The notes: generated from the sequence alone by a model not told the origin. A DNA stretch of 14,679 bases from Candidatus Bathyarchaeota archaeon (GCA_021162225.1 JAGGZB010000119.1:1-14679); one strand, 5' to 3'. Shown: positions 1 to 7,030, counted from the first letter of the stretch. Numbers and translations: made by a program.

Positions 1-30
1 ACGATAACCCTGAAATCCGTAGGTTCCTGG

Positions 31-108
31 TGGTGGACCGGGGGGGATTTGAACCCCCGACCTCCGCCGTGCGAGGGCGGCATTCATTCCAGACTGAACT
101 ACCGGCCC
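31..108 (-). tRNA. tRNA-Ala, anticodon CGC, intron-less
   Basis: Read on the minus strand the segment folds as a full cloverleaf. The acceptor stem GGGCCGG (108-102) pairs with CCGGTCC (41-35) and contains the G3-U70 wobble pair that identifies alanine tRNA. The D stem is GTTC/GAAT, the anticodon stem CCGCC/GGCGG with loop CTCGCAC (anticodon CGC, reading codon GCG), and the T stem GGGGG/CCCCC with loop TTCAAAT. The discriminator is A (34) and CCA is encoded (33-31). No intron is needed, in contrast to the neighbouring tRNA-Tyr. An AT-rich stretch at about 139-148 (TTAATTTAAG on the minus strand) is a possible TATA box roughly 30 bp upstream. Confidence 0.95.
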
Positions 109-216
109 TTTGAAGTGCTCAGATTAATTTCATCAAAGAACTTAAATTAATGTTTTGTTTATGTATCCTTTTAACAGTAGAGATTCTTCGCTACATTCTT
201 TAGGCCCGATGAAACG

Positions 217-229
217 AAAAATATATATC
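217..229 (+). promoter_or_regulatory. TATA box for tRNA-Tyr
   Basis: An A/T tract (AAAAATATATATC) preceded by an A-rich BRE-like stretch lies about 27 bp upstream of the first tRNA-Tyr nucleotide at 255. That is the spacing expected for archaeal TBP/TFB promoters starting at or just before the mature 5' end. Confidence 0.6.
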
Positions 230-285
230 GGTTTTCTTTCTTTCTGAAAATTGTCGGGCGGTAGCTCAGCTTGGCAGAGCTTCCG

Positions 286-314
286 AATCAGCCCCAAATA
301 GGGCTGATGGAGAT
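286..314 (+). other. tRNA-Tyr intron 1 (position 30/31), 29 nt
   Basis: The intron forms a perfect 8-bp hairpin (287-294 with 301-308, loop 295-300). The junctions fit a strict bulge-helix-bulge: bulge C284 G285^A286, central helix 280-283 with 309-312 (C-G, T-A, T.G, C-G), bulge A313 T314^G315. Cleavage after the second bulge base gives exactly the ends needed to restore anticodon stem TCCGG/CCGGA. Confidence 0.88.
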
Positions 315-321
315 GCTGTAG

Positions 322-371
322 ACGCCGCCCAAGGAATGGGCGCGTCGCTTCAGCCTGCCAAGCGTACAGAA
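322..371 (+). other. tRNA-Tyr intron 2 (canonical 37/38), 50 nt
   Basis: The canonical intron site lies one base 3' of the anticodon. Central helix 316-319 (CTGT) pairs perfectly with 366-369 (ACAG); the 3' bulge is A370 A371^A372. The inner helix ACGC (322-325)/GCGT (362-365) extends into the intron, so the 5' bulge is effectively two bases. Internal hairpins include 327-331 with 337-341 and a possible 347-350 with 360-363. Confidence 0.88.
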
Positions 372-387
372 ACCGGAGTGTCGCAGG

Positions 388-418
388 AGAGCTGCGGGTG
401 AACCGTCAGCTCTGTGAG
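388..418 (+). other. tRNA-Tyr intron 3 (position 53/54), 31 nt
   Basis: This noncanonical T-arm intron has a hairpin of 389-394 with 407-412, continuing 395-397 with 403-405 across one bulged base. The bulge-helix-bulge is complete: bulge G386 G387^A388, central helix 382-385 with 413-416 (C-G, G.T, C-G, A-T), bulge A417 G418^T419. A one-base shift (387-417) would give the same mature RNA, but the chosen junction fits the motif best. Confidence 0.85.
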
Positions 419-424
419 TTCAAA

Positions 425-455
425 TTAGGCTGGCGGATGCCGCCTCCTAGGAGAC
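425..455 (+). other. tRNA-Tyr intron 4 (position 59/60), 31 nt
   Basis: The intron hairpin pairs 426-429 with 446-449 and 432-436 with 440-444. The junction is a relaxed bulge-helix-bulge: bulge A423 A424^T425, central pairs T419.G453, T420-A452, C421-G451 and an A422/G450 mismatch, bulge A454 C455^T456. The T stem GCAGG/CCTGC supplies the outer helix once intron 3 is gone. Shifting by one base (426-456) leaves the mature tRNA unchanged but fits the motif less well. Confidence 0.8.
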
Positions 456-478
456 TCCTGCCCGCCCGACCATAAGAT

Positions 479-493
479 ATTTTAATTTTGTTT
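479..493 (+). terminator. T-rich tract after tRNA-Tyr
   Basis: ATTTTAATTTTG-like T runs start 7 nt after the CCA end, as expected of archaeal oligo-T termination. The same tract could also serve as an AT-rich promoter element for the coiled-coil gene at 540. Confidence 0.35.
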
Positions 494-539
494 GGTGTAC
501 TTGTAGCAGCATGTAGGCTATGTTTTCCAGAGAGAAGAG

Positions 540-1406
540 ATGATGTCTAGCGATCTGGAACAGCGGATTCGGGAGCTATATGATCGGGTTGATCAGCTTA
601 AGGCTGAGAGGGATAAGCTGAGGAGAAACGCTCAGAGATGGGCTGAGAAACGCGACGGCATCCGAGAGGAAATAAGGGAGATAAGACTGGCAGTTCGGAA
701 CTTGAAGCGAAAGAGGAACCTGCTTAATGATGAGGTAAGGCAGCTGAAGGTTCTGAGGGAGGCTGATAAGAAGATAAGAAGAGAAATCTTTGAGAAGATT
801 AGGAGGCTTAGGGAGGAAAGGAAAAGAGTAAGCATGAAGAAGCCTCGTCGAAGCAGATCCTACCTAGAGAGGGAGATAAAAAAGATTGAATGGAAGATTC
901 AAACCGAGCCGCTCCCCCTCGATGTCGAGAAAGAACTCATCAATAGTATTAGGATTTTAGAATCTCAGCTTGAAGTGTATCGCAGAATCGAAGAACTGAA
1001 CGCTGAGATTACGGAGCTTATAAAGAAGACAGACGAGATAAGAAAGGAGATTTCAAGTTACAGGTCTAGAATCTCAGAGAAAGCAGCGAAGAGCCAAGAG
1101 TTCCACTTAAAGATGCTTAGAAAAATAGAGAGGATAAAAGAGCTTGAGGCAGAGGCGGAGAAAAGCCATCAGAGATACCTCGAATATAAGAGGAAGGCTA
1201 AAGCATTAAGCTTGGAGATTAAGAGGCTTCTGGATGAGATTCAGTCGATTCAAGAGACGATGAAAGAAATAGAGGAGAAAGAGAGACGGCGGAAAGAGGA
1301 AACCTTTAAAAGGCAACTTATAGAGAGTGCCTTGAAAAAGATTAAACGTGGAGAGAAGATCTCATTTAACGAGTTCAAGATCCTACTCGAGAAGGGCAAG
1401 ATCTAG
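540..1406 (+). CDS. Coiled-coil protein, COG1340-like, function unknown
   Basis: The 288-residue protein is almost entirely charged heptad coiled coil (Arg, Lys and Glu rich from about residue 5 to 270), with no signal peptide or membrane segment. A short break near residues 113-130 contains the IEWKIQTEPLPLDVEKEL segment. This resembles the hinge of the archaeal coiled-coil family COG1340 (sometimes misannotated as phosphoserine phosphatase), a family without established function. Two adjacent ATGs (540, 543) follow a purine run GAGAGAAGAG; the first is used here. The gene stands alone between tRNA-Tyr and the DUF373 gene. Low-complexity coiled coil also gives spurious hits to SMC or Rad50, but there is no ATPase head, so I do not call it one. 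Confidence 0.85.
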   Translation: MMSSDLEQRIRELYDRVDQLKAERDKLRRNAQRWAEKRDGIREEIREIRLAVRNLKRKRNLLNDEVRQLKVLREADKKIRREIFEKIRRLREERKRVSMKKPRRSRSYLEREIKKIEWKIQTEPLPLDVEKELINSIRILESQLEVYRRIEELNAEITELIKKTDEIRKEISSYRSRISEKAAKSQEFHLKMLRKIERIKELEAEAEKSHQRYLEYKRKAKALSLEIKRLLDEIQSIQETMKEIEEKERRRKEETFKRQLIESALKKIKRGEKISFNEFKILLEKGKI

Positions 1407-1486
1407 GAATAAAAATGGATTTTTGGTCTGAAAGACTTATTTGTGAAGGACGCTAATAATATTAGGGGGATCTTGGGAGAAGAGTA

Positions 1487-2704
1487 ATGTCTAAAGACGA
1501 GAAGCAAGCATCTGAGTCTCTACTTATTCTATGCGTTGACAGGGATGACGATATAGGGCGAAAAGCTGGAGTTAAGACTCCCATAATTGGAAAGGAAGAG
1601 AATCTGAGGTCAGCTCTGAAGCTTATACTCGCCGATCCTGAGGAGGCCGACGCAAACGCTATGTTCGAAGCCATAAGGCTATATGATGCACTGAACAAAA
1701 GCAAGAAGAGCGGAGAAAAATATGAGATAGCCACTATAGCGGGGTCGGAAATCGGCGGAATAACAGCTGACAGAAAACTTGTAGCTGAGCTTGGAGAAGT
1801 CTTGAAAAAGTTCCCCGCAGATGGGTTAATCCTCGTAACAGATGGATTCTCAGATGAAGATATAATGCCTCTCATCCAGACGAGGATTCCCGTCACGTCG
1901 GTGAGAAGAGTAGTCATTAAGCATAGCGAATCAATAGAGGAAACCGCGGCGATCTTCTCCAGATATTGGAGAATGATCACGGAGGATCCGAGATACTCGA
2001 GGATCGCGCTGGGTCTACCGGGAGTGCTACTTATCTCTTTGGGAATCCTAATCTTGCTCAAAATATTCATAAGATTCGACATATACACTTGGACCGCTAT
2101 CATCGGATTAATAATTCTCGGGAGTTATCTTTTAGGTAAAGGTTACGGGATAGATCGAAAAATATCAGCTATATTCTCACGTCTATACCACTACTCGATT
2201 TCAGGAATGGTTGAAGGCTTCTCCTTAACTTTCGGGTTCATCATTATAAGCATAGGCTTTTACCAAGCCGGATCCTTCGTAGTCTCCAAGTATGGATCAG
2301 CATTTCGCTTCCCAATGGATGCTGAAATGCTGATGGCGATTATACCCCTGATAATAGGATGGTTCATAAATAAGGCCATAACTCTGGCAATAGTGGGGAT
2401 ATGCACGATCTTCTTGGGAAAATCAATAGCCTATTTGCTGGAGCGTGACACAAGATTCTGGAGAACAGTAGCCTTGATACCCGTTTCAGCATGGTCATGG
2501 ACCATCCTAAATGAGATCTCTCGAATAATCTTGGATCCTTCGTTACCTCCAGACAGCCTAGTAATGTCCGTTATAATAGGAATAGCGATCATCGTGGTTT
2601 CAGGATTAGCAACGTTGCTTTTAAGCAGAAAATACCGCGACTTCTTCGGAGGAAAAACGAAGAAGCGGAAGACCGAAGATGTTAAGACGGAAAAACTCTC
2701 TTAA
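1487..2704 (+). CDS. DUF373 family membrane protein
   Basis: The 405-residue protein has a soluble N-terminal half and a membrane C-terminal half. Residues about 10-165 carry the DUF373 pattern: LCVDRDDDIGRKAGVKTPI near the N-terminus, then DPEEADANAMFEAIRLYD, a GSEIGG loop and LILVTDGFSDE. About six hydrophobic segments follow between residues 175 and 385, then a Lys-rich tail. The family is widespread in archaea and its role is unknown; it is predicted to sit in the cytoplasmic membrane with the acidic domain on one face. The ATG at 1487 has a purine-rich GGGAGAAGAG upstream, and an AT tract near 1454-1465 is a plausible TATA box. Its last 26 nt overlap the next gene, indicating a transcriptional unit with the phosphorylase and cis-prenyltransferase. 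Confidence 0.88.
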   Translation: MSKDEKQASESLLILCVDRDDDIGRKAGVKTPIIGKEENLRSALKLILADPEEADANAMFEAIRLYDALNKSKKSGEKYEIATIAGSEIGGITADRKLVAELGEVLKKFPADGLILVTDGFSDEDIMPLIQTRIPVTSVRRVVIKHSESIEETAAIFSRYWRMITEDPRYSRIALGLPGVLLISLGILILLKIFIRFDIYTWTAIIGLIILGSYLLGKGYGIDRKISAIFSRLYHYSISGMVEGFSLTFGFIIISIGFYQAGSFVVSKYGSAFRFPMDAEMLMAIIPLIIGWFINKAITLAIVGICTIFLGKSIAYLLERDTRFWRTVALIPVSAWSWTILNEISRIILDPSLPPDSLVMSVIIGIAIIVVSGLATLLLSRKYRDFFGGKTKKRKTEDVKTEKLS

Positions 2705-3425
2705 AGCTGAGATTGCAATAATAGGAGGGACGGGTTTAGAATCCCTTCTCAGATTCCCCCATAGAGTACAAGTGGAGACCCCTTATGGGCCCTCCATAGT
2801 CTCTCTTGGGAAGATTGAAGAAAAAACCGTAGCGTTTCTTCCACGCCATGGATATAGACACGATCTCTTACCGCATAGAATAAATTATAGAGCAAACATT
2901 TATGCCCTCTACACCATCGGCGTCAAAAAGATCATTGCAACAAATGCTGTAGGCGCCGTGAACCCGAGGTTCCAAGTGGGAGACATAGTTGTTCCACATG
3001 ACTTGATAGACTTCACAAAGCAGAGGACGCTTACATTCTTTGATGAACCGGAATCCGCACATATAGACTTCACAGAGCCCTATTGTAATGAATTACGTGA
3101 AGCCCTGATCAGGGCGGCTGAAGACGCCGGGGAAAAAGTACATAAACGCGCGGTTTATGCATGCATGGAGGGCCCCAGGTATGAGACTGCAGCTGAGGTT
3201 CGCATGCTTAGGATGCTTGGATGCGGCATCGTAGGTATGACGAGCATGCCAGAGGCAGTCCTAGCTAGGGAGCTCAAAATATGCTACGCATCTTTATGCT
3301 ACGTCTCTAACAAAGCCGCAGGTTTAGATGGGAGGATCTCGCATCGAAAAGTCTCGGAGATAGCATCTTCGATCAAGCCGCGACTAGATAAAATATTAAT
3401 GCGGACGATCTCATACTTGACATAA
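2679..3425 (+). CDS. MTAP/PNP-family nucleoside phosphorylase, probably S-methyl-5'-thioinosine phosphorylase
   Basis: This 248-residue enzyme belongs to the trimeric purine nucleoside phosphorylase family (PNP/MTAP). It shows the phosphate-site motifs GGTG (residues 16-19), PRHG (55-58) and ATNAVG (87-92), followed by MEGPRYETAAE and the MTSMPEAVLARE ribose/substrate segment. The reaction is phosphorolysis of a purine nucleoside, giving base plus ribose- or methylthioribose-1-phosphate. The base-binding position reads SNKAAG (Asn211), where true methylthioadenosine phosphorylases have Asp and 6-oxopurine enzymes have Asn. I therefore favour methylthioinosine or another 6-oxopurine substrate over methylthioadenosine; this is inference. 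The ATG at 2679 overlaps DUF373 by 26 nt and no later start precedes the GGTG motif. Confidence 0.85.
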   Translation: MLRRKNSLKAEIAIIGGTGLESLLRFPHRVQVETPYGPSIVSLGKIEEKTVAFLPRHGYRHDLLPHRINYRANIYALYTIGVKKIIATNAVGAVNPRFQVGDIVVPHDLIDFTKQRTLTFFDEPESAHIDFTEPYCNELREALIRAAEDAGEKVHKRAVYACMEGPRYETAAEVRMLRMLGCGIVGMTSMPEAVLARELKICYASLCYVSNKAAGLDGRISHRKVSEIASSIKPRLDKILMRTISYLT

Positions 3426-3472
3426 ACTGCAGTCGTTAAATCAGGCGATAGACGTAGGAAGTGAAATTAGTA

Positions 3473-4255
3473 ATGCTTAGAACCCTGCTATCAATACTTG
3501 GAGTATACCGGGTATATGAGAAATGGCTTCTGCAACAAGTGAAGAATAAACCCATGCCTAAACACATAGGTGTGATCCTTGATGGAAATAGAAGATGGGC
3601 CATAAATCACTCCCTAGACCCAAAGTTGGGTCATCATTACGGGGCAGATAAAACTGAGGAAGTGCTCAGATGGTGTCTAGATCTAGGAATCCAGAGCATC
3701 ACTCTTTACGTCTTCTCAACCGAGAACTTCAGAAGAGCTAGGGAGGAAGTTGAGGATTTAATGAATCTCTTTGAAGAGAGGCTTCAAAAGCTAAAGGAGG
3801 ATGAAGATATTCACAAGCATAAAGTTAGAATAAAGACTATTGGAAGAATAAACCTCTTGCCTGAGAGGCTTCGGAGGCTCATAAGAGAGATCGAGGAGGA
3901 GACGAAGGAATATGACGATCACTTCCTTAATCTTGCGATAGCGTATGGAGGTAGGGCTGAGATAATCGACGCTACGAAGAAGATAGCCAAGAAAATATTA
4001 GACGGCGAATTATCAATCGAGGATATAAACGAGAAAACATTCGAGAAGAATCTTTACACATCTCATCTTCCGAAACAGGATCCCGACCTTATAATAAGGA
4101 CTTCTGGCGAGGAACGGCTCAGCGGCTTCCTTCTCTATCAGTCAGCTTATAGTGAGCTCTGCTTCATTGACGTCTATTGGCCGGAGTTCAGACGCATAGA
4201 TCTTTTAAGGGCTATTAGAACTTATCAGAGGCGTAAGAGAAGATTCGGGAAATAA
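3473..4255 (+). CDS. uppS: Cis-prenyltransferase (undecaprenyl/polyprenyl diphosphate synthase)
   Basis: It condenses isopentenyl diphosphates in cis onto an allylic primer to make the long polyprenyl diphosphate that carries glycans for S-layer and protein glycosylation. The catalytic-Asp motif HIGVILDGNRRW lies near residue 37, followed by GHHYGADK, LYVFSTENF with the acidic EEVEDL stretch, and the C-terminal DLIIRTSGEERLSGFLL and ELCFIDVYWPEF motifs, all hallmarks of the UppS/Rer2 fold. Length (260 aa) is normal and no membrane segment is present. An upstream in-frame GTG (3461) is possible, but AGGAAGTGA at 3456-3464 lies 8 nt before the ATG at 3473, which favours that start. The gene follows the phosphorylase by 47 nt, probably in one operon, and is convergent with the GTPase at 4269. 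Confidence 0.93.
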   Translation: MLRTLLSILGVYRVYEKWLLQQVKNKPMPKHIGVILDGNRRWAINHSLDPKLGHHYGADKTEEVLRWCLDLGIQSITLYVFSTENFRRAREEVEDLMNLFEERLQKLKEDEDIHKHKVRIKTIGRINLLPERLRRLIREIEEETKEYDDHFLNLAIAYGGRAEIIDATKKIAKKILDGELSIEDINEKTFEKNLYTSHLPKQDPDLIIRTSGEERLSGFLLYQSAYSELCFIDVYWPEFRRIDLLRAIRTYQRRKRRFGK

Positions 4256-4268
4256 CGCAGGCGACTGC

Positions 4269-5480
4269 TTAAGCCCTCTTCTTCGCACTCACGATGGAGA
4301 TTACATCTCTATCTTTTAGGATGTAATCTTCGCCCCGACGCACTTTGCTTCTACAGTCAATAGCGTATATGAAGCTCTCTCCAAGCTCTGTGTGGATCAG
4401 GTATGCTAGTTCCCTAGCTGTCGTCCCCTCCGGCACGAGCCTCGCATCTGGGAGAACCCTTCCCTCATGGTCTGAGAGCTTCTCCGGATCCTCCACTGTA
4501 TACACGACTATCATCTTGAGGAGCTTGAAAAACGCGGCGTTTATGGCCTCCTGCACACCAGTAGATCCATAGAGCTTTAAGACCTTATCACGGATCATCT
4601 CTAAGGCCCGCTTCTGCCTCTCGGTTATCCTCTCGGGCCTCAGAATAGAGAAGTCATCGTCTCCAGGCATGTAGCGTATTAGACCCTTCTCCGCGGCTCT
4701 TCTTAATGCGAGCTCAGCTTCGGCACTACAGGGAACAACCATGTATCCGGAACTCCTCAGTCTCTCCAGATTATCCTCGGATGCTGGGACATCAATTTTA
4801 TTCGCAGCTATCAGCATCGGCTTCGAGATTCTTCGAAGAGCATCCATAAACCTGTAAAAGTCGCTCTCGCTCCATCTTGAAGGCTTACTCGCGTTTAGAT
4901 CCTCTATTCTCAAAGCCTCAATTATGTCCTTCCTCTTTATGGAGAGTCCACTCAGCCTGTTCTCTAGGAGAGAAGGTAGATCTGATCTGCGGGACTCCAC
5001 GGTTCTCACGATTCTCTGCCAGTCCCTCCTTGCAATCTGAATCATCCACATAGTTAACTCTCTTTCTAAAAACTTAACGTCCTCTAATGGATCGTGCATC
5101 CCAGGCTTGAGAATTCTGCCTTCAAGATCCGTCGATCCGGAAGCGTCAACTATGTGAATGAGGGCGCTGGCCCTCCTTATCTCATCTAGAAACTGGTTTC
5201 CAAGGCCCCTGCCTTTCCAAGCGTCTGGAACGAGGCCAGCCGTATCCACAAGCTCAACCGGGATGAATCTTGTTCCCTCGATACATATCGAGTTCACTGG
5301 GTTATCTTTAACGTTGAATTCTTTGCACACGCATTTTGTCCTCAGATAAGCGACTCCAACGTTAGGTTTTATCGTCGTGAATGGGTAGCTTGCTATTTCA
5401 ACGGATGCAAGAGTCGCAGCGCTGAAGAATGTGGATTTTCCAACATTAGGTTTTCCAACTATTCCTACGGAGAATGGTAT
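4269..5480 (-). CDS. YchF/Obg-type GTPase with C-terminal TGS domain, apparent ATA start
   Basis: Translation upstream of the first conventional start (GTG, 5330) is open and encodes the essential G1 region: VGIVGKPNVGKSTFFSAA, then the switch I segment YPFTTIKPNVGVAY. The gene therefore begins before that GTG. G3 is LVDTAGLVPD, G4 is ANKID, and the last about 75 residues form a TGS domain, giving about 403 residues as usual for the archaeal YchF-related family, which is thought to act on ribosomes. The frame is closed by TGA at 5489-5487, and between it and G1 there is no ATG, GTG or TTG. The ATA at 5480 aligns with the family start and lies 6 nt after GGTGA, as in the Hsp20 gene. A TATA-like tract (5511-5520) predicts transcript start near 5490. 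G4 NKxD is the normal GTP-specific form, unlike bacterial YchF. Confidence 0.88.
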   Translation of the reverse strand: MPFSVGIVGKPNVGKSTFFSAATLASVEIASYPFTTIKPNVGVAYLRTKCVCKEFNVKDNPVNSICIEGTRFIPVELVDTAGLVPDAWKGRGLGNQFLDEIRRASALIHIVDASGSTDLEGRILKPGMHDPLEDVKFLERELTMWMIQIARRDWQRIVRTVESRRSDLPSLLENRLSGLSIKRKDIIEALRIEDLNASKPSRWSESDFYRFMDALRRISKPMLIAANKIDVPASEDNLERLRSSGYMVVPCSAEAELALRRAAEKGLIRYMPGDDDFSILRPERITERQKRALEMIRDKVLKLYGSTGVQEAINAAFFKLLKMIVVYTVEDPEKLSDHEGRVLPDARLVPEGTTARELAYLIHTELGESFIYAIDCRSKVRRGEDYILKDRDVISIVSAKKRA

Positions 5481-5507
5481 TGTCCGTCACCTTTCAAGCA
5501 TCTTTTC

Positions 5508-5520
5508 CAAAAATATATTC
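5508..5520 (-). promoter_or_regulatory. TATA box of the YchF-like GTPase gene
   Basis: GAATATATTTTT on the minus strand is the only strong A/T element upstream. A start about 25 bp downstream falls near 5490, giving a leader of about 10 nt before the proposed ATA codon. This argues against initiation at the distant GTG 5330. Confidence 0.5.
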
Positions 5521-5589
5521 GTTAAATGACACTATTTAGCCTTACATCATGTAATAGGCAAAATGTCTCTGAAAATCAGGGGGAAATGC

Positions 5590-6981
5590 TCATTTATTGA
5601 TTATGCTTTGAGGCTCCCTACGCATTATCTCCCTTGCCACTATGACTCCGCTTGCACTCGCTTGGATTAGCCCGCGGGTTATGCCGGCTCCGTCACCTAT
5701 CGTGAATAGATTTCTAATCTTTGTCTCAAGGTTCTCGTTCAGCTCGAGTCTTGAGGAATAAAATTTTACCTCGACGCCGTATAGAAGCGTGTGTTTACTG
5801 TATATTCCAGGGGTAACCTTGTCTAAGGCTTTAAGCATCTCGCGGATATCCGTCAAGTAGCGATAGGGAAGAACGAAGCTTAAGTCTCCCGGCGTGGCGG
5901 TCTTCAATGTTGGATTCACGACGCTTCTCTTAATCCTATCTTCAGTAGACCTTCTACCTAGAATGAGATCGCCGAGCCTTTGAATTATAACGGTTCCGCT
6001 TAGGAGGTTAGCGAGCCTCGCGATGTATTTTCCATACGCTATAGGCTCTCTGAATGGATATGTGAACGATGTGCTGACGAGAATAGCAAAGTTGGTGTTC
6101 TCAGTCTTCCTGTTGGCGTAGCTCTGCCCATTAACACTTATCACCCCATTATAGGATTCAGTTATCACCTCACCATGAGGAGCTACGCAGAAGGTTCTAA
6201 CCATATCGTCGAATGCCTGCGAATAATATATGAACTTCGGTTCGTATAGCACGCTTGTTAGGCTTTCCATTACGGACGCTAGGGTTTCAACTCTGACCCC
6301 AACATCAACCGGATTATTCAGCGTCTTTAAGCCTAAAGCCTCCGCTTGGCTCTTCAGCCACTCCGCCCCTACCCTTCCAGGAGCAACGATGACATACTTG
6401 CCAAAAACCTCATTTCCATCCACGGTCTTTACGCCCTTTACCTTCCCATCCTTGACTATGAGGCTCTTAACCTCAGTGTTTGTTCTGATCTCAACGCGGT
6501 TGTCGAGGTCTTGCCTTATCTTCTTTAAAGCCTCTCTGCAGTTATCTGTGCCTAGATGGCGGATCCTCTGCCTTATGAGCTTTAAGCCAGCTAGGGAGGC
6601 TTGCTTCTCTATTCTCTCAACCTCGTCGATGTCGTATCCGTAGATGACTGATGAGCTTGCGTATATGCTGTATATCTTATCCACGTATTCTAGGAGCTTC
6701 GAGAGCTTCTCTTTGCCTACATATTCATCGAGCCACCCTCCCACGGAGGTTGAGAGGGTTAGTTTTCCATCGCTGAAAGCTCCAGCTCCTCCCCAACCAG
6801 AGAGAAGATGGCATGGGTTGCAGTTGATGCAGCCGAGGCCTCTGCTTGCGGGGCATTTGCGCTTATCGATATCTGAGCCTTTCTCTAGCATAATTATATC
6901 TAAATCGCTCTTGCTTGAGAGTTCTAGGGCTGAGAAGATTCCAGCAGGCCCGGCTCCAACGATCACAACATCGTACTTCAA
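5590..6981 (-). CDS. FAD-dependent dehydrogenase, COG2509-like
   Basis: The 463-residue flavoprotein starts with a Rossmann dinucleotide-binding motif (VVIVGAGPAG, residues 5-14) and ends with the second FAD-contact motif (LFTIGDGAG). A cysteine cluster follows the first domain (Cys43, Cys51, Cys54, Cys57) and leads into GWGGAGAFSDGKL, typical of the uncharacterised FAD-dependent dehydrogenases in COG2509. Substrate is unknown, and it is probably cytoplasmic. The longest frame opens at TTG 7014, but a strong TATA box (7020-7028) predicts transcription from about 6998. The TTG at 6981 has a purine-rich GGAAGGGA 5 nt upstream and begins two residues before the Rossmann strand, so it is preferred. 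It lies 79 nt downstream of the aminotransferase but has its own promoter. Confidence 0.85.
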   Translation of the reverse strand: MKYDVVIVGAGPAGIFSALELSSKSDLDIIMLEKGSDIDKRKCPASRGLGCINCNPCHLLSGWGGAGAFSDGKLTLSTSVGGWLDEYVGKEKLSKLLEYVDKIYSIYASSSVIYGYDIDEVERIEKQASLAGLKLIRQRIRHLGTDNCREALKKIRQDLDNRVEIRTNTEVKSLIVKDGKVKGVKTVDGNEVFGKYVIVAPGRVGAEWLKSQAEALGLKTLNNPVDVGVRVETLASVMESLTSVLYEPKFIYYSQAFDDMVRTFCVAPHGEVITESYNGVISVNGQSYANRKTENTNFAILVSTSFTYPFREPIAYGKYIARLANLLSGTVIIQRLGDLILGRRSTEDRIKRSVVNPTLKTATPGDLSFVLPYRYLTDIREMLKALDKVTPGIYSKHTLLYGVEVKFYSSRLELNENLETKIRNLFTIGDGAGITRGLIQASASGVIVAREIMRREPQSIINK

Positions 6982-7017
6982 AAGTGTCCCTTCCCGAGAG
7001 AATACGGACTTCAAAAC

Positions 7018-7030
7018 TACTTATATTTCT
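7018..7030 (-). promoter_or_regulatory. TATA box of the FAD-dependent dehydrogenase
   Basis: AGAAATATAAGTA on the minus strand is a good archaeal TATA box with an A-rich BRE. It predicts a start near 6998, downstream of the TTG at 7014 but upstream of the TTG at 6981, and so decides the start codon. Confidence 0.6.

Larger units (their letters stand above)
255..472 (+). tRNA. tRNA-Tyr, anticodon GTA, interrupted by four introns
   Basis: Five exons (255-285, 315-321, 372-387, 419-424, 456-472) join into a canonical 77-nt tRNA including encoded CCA. The acceptor is CGGGCGG/CCGCCCG, D stem GCTC/GAGC, anticodon stem TCCGG/CCGGA, anticodon loop CTGTAGA, variable loop GTGTC, T stem GCAGG/CCTGC and T loop TTCAAAT; every stem pair is Watson-Crick. 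C1-G72, A73 and GTA are the expected tyrosine identity elements of archaeal tRNA-Tyr. The unspliced gene is 218 nt and cannot form anticodon or T arms without removing the inserts. Introns sit at tRNA positions 30/31, 37/38 (canonical), 53/54 and 59/60. Processing would require the archaeal bulge-helix-bulge splicing endonuclease and tRNA ligase RtcB. The exon carrying the anticodon is 7 nt and the T-loop exon is 6 nt. Confidence 0.93.

Noticed and set aside
255..472. Two separate tRNAs, a split tRNA or a permuted tRNA instead of one intron-rich gene
   Set aside because: 5' and 3' halves occur in normal order, share one acceptor stem, and each insert ends at a bulge-helix-bulge junction; one promoter precedes and one CCA ends the unit.
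540..1406. Coiled-coil gene as an SMC/Rad50 fragment
   Set aside because: No Walker A, signature or Walker B motif and complete start and stop; composition alone explains the resemblance.
1462..2103. 213-codon minus-strand frame opposite DUF373
   Set aside because: Low-complexity Ser/Ile-rich translation, shadow of the DUF373 gene with its clear family motifs.
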